From the NCBI GenBank assembly GCA_002499455.1, contig DALN01000146.1:209-7701 (forward strand): a stretch of 7,493 bases of DNA. The letters are read 5' to 3'. A program made the translations under genes and the position numbers. The notes beneath the pieces are model-generated. The model did no database searches. It saw nothing but the letters and a program-made list of their open reading frames with translations, and was not told where the DNA came from. The stretch comes from Methanoculleus sp. UBA77 (GTDB taxonomy: Archaea > Halobacteriota > Methanomicrobia > Methanomicrobiales > Methanoculleaceae). Below are positions 5,431 through 7,493 of this stretch, piece by piece (position 1 is the stretch's first letter; every line of letters starts with the position of its first letter).

Positions 5431-6406
5431 CCTTCTCGTAGAACGAGAGGTCGAAGAGGTCGTCCTGGGTGAGGGGTTTGCTGATGTAGCCGAGCTCGTA
5501 CTGGAGCTCTGTGTACTCGACCACGGAGGTCGTGATGACGTTCGGGTCGGCAGTCCAGGTGCCGTCCCAGTCGTGGAAGGATGCCTTCACGGTCTCGACG
5601 TCCTGCCCGGTCTTCGCGGAGTAGATGGACGCGGCCTCGTCCTGGTGTTCGAGGTTGTACTCCGTCGCCTTGATGTGGGTCTTGACGATCTGCTCGACGA
5701 GGTCGGGGTGGTCCCGGATCAGGGAGCCGCTCGCCACGAGGACGCAGCAGGCGTGGTCCTTCATCATCTCGCCCGAGTGCACGACGGTCCTGCCCACGCC
5801 TTCCGCCGCGATGATCGACGGGGACGGGTGGGGCAGGAAGACGCCGTCGACCTGGCCGGCAGAGATGGCGGTGGTGGCCGCACCTGGGTCCATAGCGATG
5901 ATGGTGACGCTTGCGGGGTCGACGCCGTTCTCCTCAAGCCAGGTCCGGAGGATGGTGTCCTGGATGGTTCCGGGCGGGAAGGTGGCGATCTTCTTGCCCA
6001 CGAGGTCGGCGGGGCTCGAATATTCAACCCCGTTCCTGAGCACCAGGTCGGAGCCCTGGGTCTGGACTGCGGCGATGATCTTTGCGTCAAGCCCGCTGCT
6101 GACTGCCGCGATGAACGGGGCGGAGCCGACGTAAGCGATATCGAGGTCGCCGGCAAGCATCGCCTGCATCTCGGGCGCGCCGGTGCCGAACTGGTAGTCG
6201 GTCACCTGCGTGATGCCGTAGGGCGCGAGGTCTTCCTGCCACCATCCCTTCTCCATCGCGGTGGTGTGGGCGGTCTGGTGGGTGCTCGGCTGATAGCCGA
6301 TGCGCAGGTTCGAGACGTCGCCGGTACCGGTGCCGGTGCACCCGGCGGCGAGTATGAATGCCGCGACGAGGGCCACGGCCAGAAGCGTTGCAGTAAATGA
6401 TCTCAT
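5420..6406 (-). CDS. ABC transporter substrate-binding lipoprotein, TauA/SsuA/NMT1-like
   Basis: This is an extracytoplasmic ligand-binding protein of 328 residues for the importer encoded next. A hydrophobic signal (about 4-21) ends in ILAAGC with Cys23 as the likely lipid-anchored residue, followed by a Gly/Thr-rich linker (24-30). The mature part starts with LRIGYQPSTHQTAHTTAMEKGWW (34-56, given here as GYQPSTHQ plus EKGWW), the usual opening of TauA/SsuA-type proteins. Other marks are FGTGAPEMQAMLAGDLDIAY (73-92), TFPPGTIQDTI (142-152), GQVDGVFLPHPSP (184-196) and HACCVLV (218-224) with adjacent Cys220-Cys221. The ATG at 6406 has GGAG eight bases upstream. Candidate ligands in this family include sulfonates, nitrate, bicarbonate and pyrimidines. 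The sequence does not decide, and annotation as sulfonate-specific would be over-precise. Confidence 0.9.
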   Translation of the reverse strand: MRSFTATLLAVALVAAFILAAGCTGTGTGDVSNLRIGYQPSTHQTAHTTAMEKGWWQEDLAPYGITQVTDYQFGTGAPEMQAMLAGDLDIAYVGSAPFIAAVSSGLDAKIIAAVQTQGSDLVLRNGVEYSSPADLVGKKIATFPPGTIQDTILRTWLEENGVDPASVTIIAMDPGAATTAISAGQVDGVFLPHPSPSIIAAEGVGRTVVHSGEMMKDHACCVLVASGSLIRDHPDLVEQIVKTHIKATEYNLEHQDEAASIYSAKTGQDVETVKASFHDWDGTWTADPNVITTSVVEYTELQYELGYISKPLTQDDLFDLSFYEKARA

Positions 6407-6422
6407 CAGTGTCTCTCCATCA

Positions 6423-6443
6423 ATGGTTAATGGTATATGGTTA
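6423..6443. repeat. Three tandem 7-mers over the predicted transcription start of the importer operon
   Basis: Plus strand reads ATGGTTA (6423-6429), ATGGTAT (6430-6436), ATGGTTA (6437-6443): exact 7-base period, two identical copies flanking a near-copy. They lie between the TATA box (6466-6460) and the ribosome binding site of the binding-protein gene, where a repressor would block initiation. It may also be chance in A/T-rich sequence. Confidence 0.5.
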
Positions 6444-6459
6444 GTCTTTATGTTGAGAG

Positions 6460-6466
6460 TATATAG
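6460..6466 (-). promoter_or_regulatory. TATA box of the ABC importer operon
   Basis: Minus-strand 6466-6460 is CTATATA. Transcription is expected near 6437, giving a leader of about 30 bases that includes the GGAG ribosome binding site. Other A/T-rich candidates are TATAAAAT at 6495-6488 (longer leader) and CATATACC around 6439-6432 (would remove most of the leader), so the first is favoured by spacing but not proven. Confidence 0.45.
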
Positions 6467-6470
6467 TATT

Positions 6471-6620
6471 GTCGAAAACCAGGCAATATTTTATACTATG
6501 GGCAAAATTACATGTCTTAAATTATCCTTATTGGGGCGATCTGTGTGAGGCCGGGAGGAGAGCCCGGGATATACCCCATGGTTACGGTGCCGGGAGAATG
6601 GTGATCGGATCACGGAGTAC
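6471..6620. other. Non-coding stretch upstream of the importer operon, with an A/T-rich half and small palindromes
   Basis: No credible gene is seen. The first 70 bases are much richer in A/T than anything nearby and include a plus-strand TATA-like TTTTATAC (6489-6496), which could serve a short plus-strand transcript, although no reading frame of protein-like character follows. The second half contains a hairpin with stem CCGGG/CCCGG (6551-6555 and 6563-6567) and the perfect odd palindrome GTGATC-G-GATCAC (6601-6613). Short peptides can be translated across here, but they are arginine-rich, with no ribosome binding site. Confidence 0.5.
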
Positions 6621-6626
6621 CACACC

Positions 6627-6769
6627 TCGCACTCCTCGAGTGCTCATGCTCGCTTCGCTCGCAAGTCGCACCTCCGGTGCTCGAACTCCGCTCCGTAGGA
6701 GCGTCGCTGTGCCGGCAGTCGCACTTCGCACCTAACGGTGCTCGAACTCCTTTCCCTTCGGGAAAGTCG
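6627..6769. repeat. Mosaic of short hairpins in a repeated TCG-linked framework
   Basis: This stretch is built of small perfect stems with 3-4 base loops, separated by TCG-containing linkers: GCACTC-CTC-GAGTGC (6629-6643), GCACC-TCC-GGTGC (6668-6680), CGCTCC-GTA-GGAGCG (6689-6703), the palindrome TGCCGGCA (6710-6717), GCACC-TAAC-GGTGC (6728-6741) and TTTCCC-TTC-GGGAAA (6751-6765). Two direct-repeat units 60 bases apart (from 6666 and from 6726) share the order TCGCACC, loop, GGTGC, TCGAACTCC, hairpin, GTCG. Their second hairpins have entirely different stem sequences yet both pair perfectly. A degenerate first unit starts at 6627. It is probably a non-coding dispersed palindromic element. Copy number elsewhere cannot be seen here. 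Confidence 0.7.
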
Positions 6770-6771
6770 TC

Positions 6772-6846
6772 CTTCGCGGCTTCGCGCCTTCGCGTGAGAT
6801 TTTGCCAGTACTATAGGCTTCACGCGAAGCCGCGAAGAACGCGAAG
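6772..6846. repeat. Large inverted repeat made of CTTCGCG heptads
   Basis: The left arm (6772-6796) has three copies of CTTCGCG separated by single bases and ends in TG. The right arm (6821-6846) is the complement: CACGCGAAG, then two further CGCGAAG copies with 1-2 base spacers. CTTCGCGGCTTCGCG (6772-6786) is exactly complementary to 6823-6837. In the nearer register, 6780-6796 pairs with 6821-6837 with one mismatch, leaving a 24-base A/T-rich loop (6797-6820). The structure could extrude as a cruciform or fold in RNA. It follows the hairpin mosaic directly and may be its terminal part. No open frame here looks protein-like. Confidence 0.75.
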
Positions 6847-6861
6847 TAGAGTACACGGGTG

Positions 6862-6875
6862 CCGGTCCCCACCGG
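6862..6875. repeat. Small hairpin between the repeat cluster and argH
   Basis: CCGGT-CCCC-ACCGG forms a 5-bp stem with a 4-base loop. It lies about 30 bases upstream of the argH promoter candidate. Nothing else is recognised between 6847 and the promoter. Confidence 0.4.
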
Positions 6876-6906
6876 TTGCAGAACCCATCGGCCCCTCCGT
6901 GCGTGG

Positions 6907-6913
6907 TTTTAAT
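6907..6913 (+). promoter_or_regulatory. Probable promoter of argH
   Basis: TTTTAAT (6907-6913) is the only A/T-rich box close upstream of argH in a G/C-rich stretch. Transcription would begin near 6936, leaving a leader of about 19 bases that contains AGGA (6940-6943), a weak ribosome binding site 11 bases before the ATG. Confidence 0.4.
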
Positions 6914-6954
6914 CTCCCCCGCGGCCAAACGGTACAGACAGGACTGTTGATAGA

Positions 6955-7493
6955 ATGCGTTCGGATCAGATTCGGCAGGGCCGTCTCTCCGGCGAGCGTT
7001 CCGGCGACCTCGAGCACTTTCTTGCGTCGATGGAGGCCGACCGCTGGATTGCGGAGGCGGACCTCCTCGTGGATATGGCGCACCTCCTCGGCCTTCGCCG
7101 GCAGGGGATCATCGACGAGGCCCCGGCACGGGCGCTGATGGCGGCGCTCCTCGACCTCCACGACCACGGCCTCCCGGAGGAGGCCTTCGACGAGAGGTTC
7201 GAGGACGTCCACGCCGGGAAAGAGGCCTACCTCATCGACCGGGTCGGCGAGGACTTCGGCGGCCGCCTCCACATGGGCCGGTCCCGGAACGACGAGGTCG
7301 CGACCTGCATACGGGTTCGGCTGAAGCAGGAGATCATCGCCCTCGTGCGGTCGCTCACCGACCTCCGGCGGACCCTGCTCGACGTCGCCGCCGCCCACAC
7401 GGAGACGGTGATGCCGGGCTTCACCCACCTCCAGCACGCCCAGCCCACGACGCTGGCCCACTACCTCCTCGCCTACGAGCAGGCCTTCTCCCG
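6955..7493 (+). CDS. argH: Argininosuccinate lyase (ArgH), N-terminal part; runs off the right edge
   Basis: Argininosuccinate lyase splits argininosuccinate into arginine and fumarate, the last step of arginine synthesis; it is a cytoplasmic homotetramer of the fumarase/aspartase superfamily. I translated 179 full codons from the ATG at 6955; the frame is open to the edge. Family motifs are FEDVHAGKEAYL (82-93), GGRLHMGRSRNDEVAT (102-117), and MPGFTHLQHAQPTTLAHY (152-169), the latter holding the THLQxAQ segment near the active site. The usual full length is about 460-490 residues, so well over half is missing, including the conserved SSxMPxK loop. Codons are strongly G/C-ending, like the other genes. 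It is transcribed divergently from the importer operon. It also yields fumarate, but nothing in the sequence ties it to the fum operon. Confidence 0.96.
   Translation, partial: MRSDQIRQGRLSGERSGDLEHFLASMEADRWIAEADLLVDMAHLLGLRRQGIIDEAPARALMAALLDLHDHGLPEEAFDERFEDVHAGKEAYLIDRVGEDFGGRLHMGRSRNDEVATCIRVRLKQEIIALVRSLTDLRRTLLDVAAAHTETVMPGFTHLQHAQPTTLAHYLLAYEQAFS

Noticed and set aside
5384..6400. Plus-strand open frame of 338 codons
   Set aside because: It is antisense to the substrate-binding protein gene and looks like a reverse-strand shadow rich in Gly, Val and Asp. The opposite strand encodes a signal peptide, lipobox and family motifs.
6469..6735. Plus-strand frame of 88 codons in the intergenic region
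   Set aside because: It has no ribosome binding site, runs through the A/T-rich promoter zone into the hairpin mosaic, and ends in Arg/Ser/Ala low-complexity sequence created by the repeats.
6627..6846. Possible CRISPR array
   Set aside because: There is no regular repeat-spacer pattern. The repeated blocks are themselves palindromic mosaics with variable stems, only two clear units occur, and no cas gene is nearby.
6847..6954. Possible tRNA or structured RNA gene upstream of argH
   Set aside because: Only one small hairpin (6862-6875) is present. No T-arm sequence, anticodon arm or acceptor pairing could be found.
6677..7138. Plus-strand frame of 153 codons spanning repeats and the start of argH
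   Set aside because: It crosses the hairpin repeats and then overlaps argH out of frame. The translated repeat gives an artefactual Arg-rich peptide.
6820..7461. Minus-strand open frame of 213 codons
   Set aside because: It is antisense to argH, which is clearly coding on the plus strand; its upstream part also runs through the repeat arm.

Overview
The window looks like chromosomal DNA from a GC-rich methanogenic archaeon, most likely order Methanomicrobiales and probably Methanoculleus or a close relative. The taxonomy is an inference. It rests on an archaeal L10e ribosomal protein, promoters with archaeal TATA boxes, a ferredoxin-dependent 2-oxoglutarate oxidoreductase split into small subunits with a separate KorD ferredoxin, and a two-subunit iron-sulfur fumarase. 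Eight complete genes and one partial gene (korB) lie on the minus strand. One partial gene (argH) lies on the plus strand.

Read in the direction of transcription, the minus strand begins with a three-gene ABC importer of the nitrate/sulfonate/taurine class: a lipoprotein substrate-binding protein (6406-5420), a permease (5289-4513) and an ATPase (4511-3750). Next comes the single gene for ribosomal protein L10e (3688-3176). After it is a tightly packed operon, fumA-fumB-korD-korA-korB (3071 to past the left edge). This operon carries one arm of the incomplete reductive TCA pathway. Fumarase turns malate into fumarate, and 2-oxoglutarate:ferredoxin oxidoreductase carboxylates succinyl-CoA to 2-oxoglutarate, the precursor of glutamate. 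The steps between them (fumarate to succinate to succinyl-CoA) are not encoded here. korC is expected just beyond position 1.

The operon shows tight translational coupling. Three junctions are 4-base stop/start overlaps that use GTG, TTG and ATG as start codons, each after a GGAGGTG ribosome binding site. fumA, the first gene, has no ribosome binding site, and its TATA box is placed so that transcription should begin at or next to its ATG, so it is probably leaderless. A perfect 8-bp inverted repeat abuts this promoter and may be an operator.

Between the divergent importer operon and argH is a 548-base non-coding region. It holds the importer promoter with three tandem 7-mers, an AT-rich stretch, a roughly 140-base mosaic of short hairpins set in a repeated sequence framework, and a large inverted repeat built of CTTCGCG heptads. 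This repeat mosaic is the least conventional part of the window. The genes themselves are ordinary in family. The main open questions are the importer substrate, the odd second cluster of KorD, and the origin of the hairpin mosaic. I see no convincing new multi-gene system.
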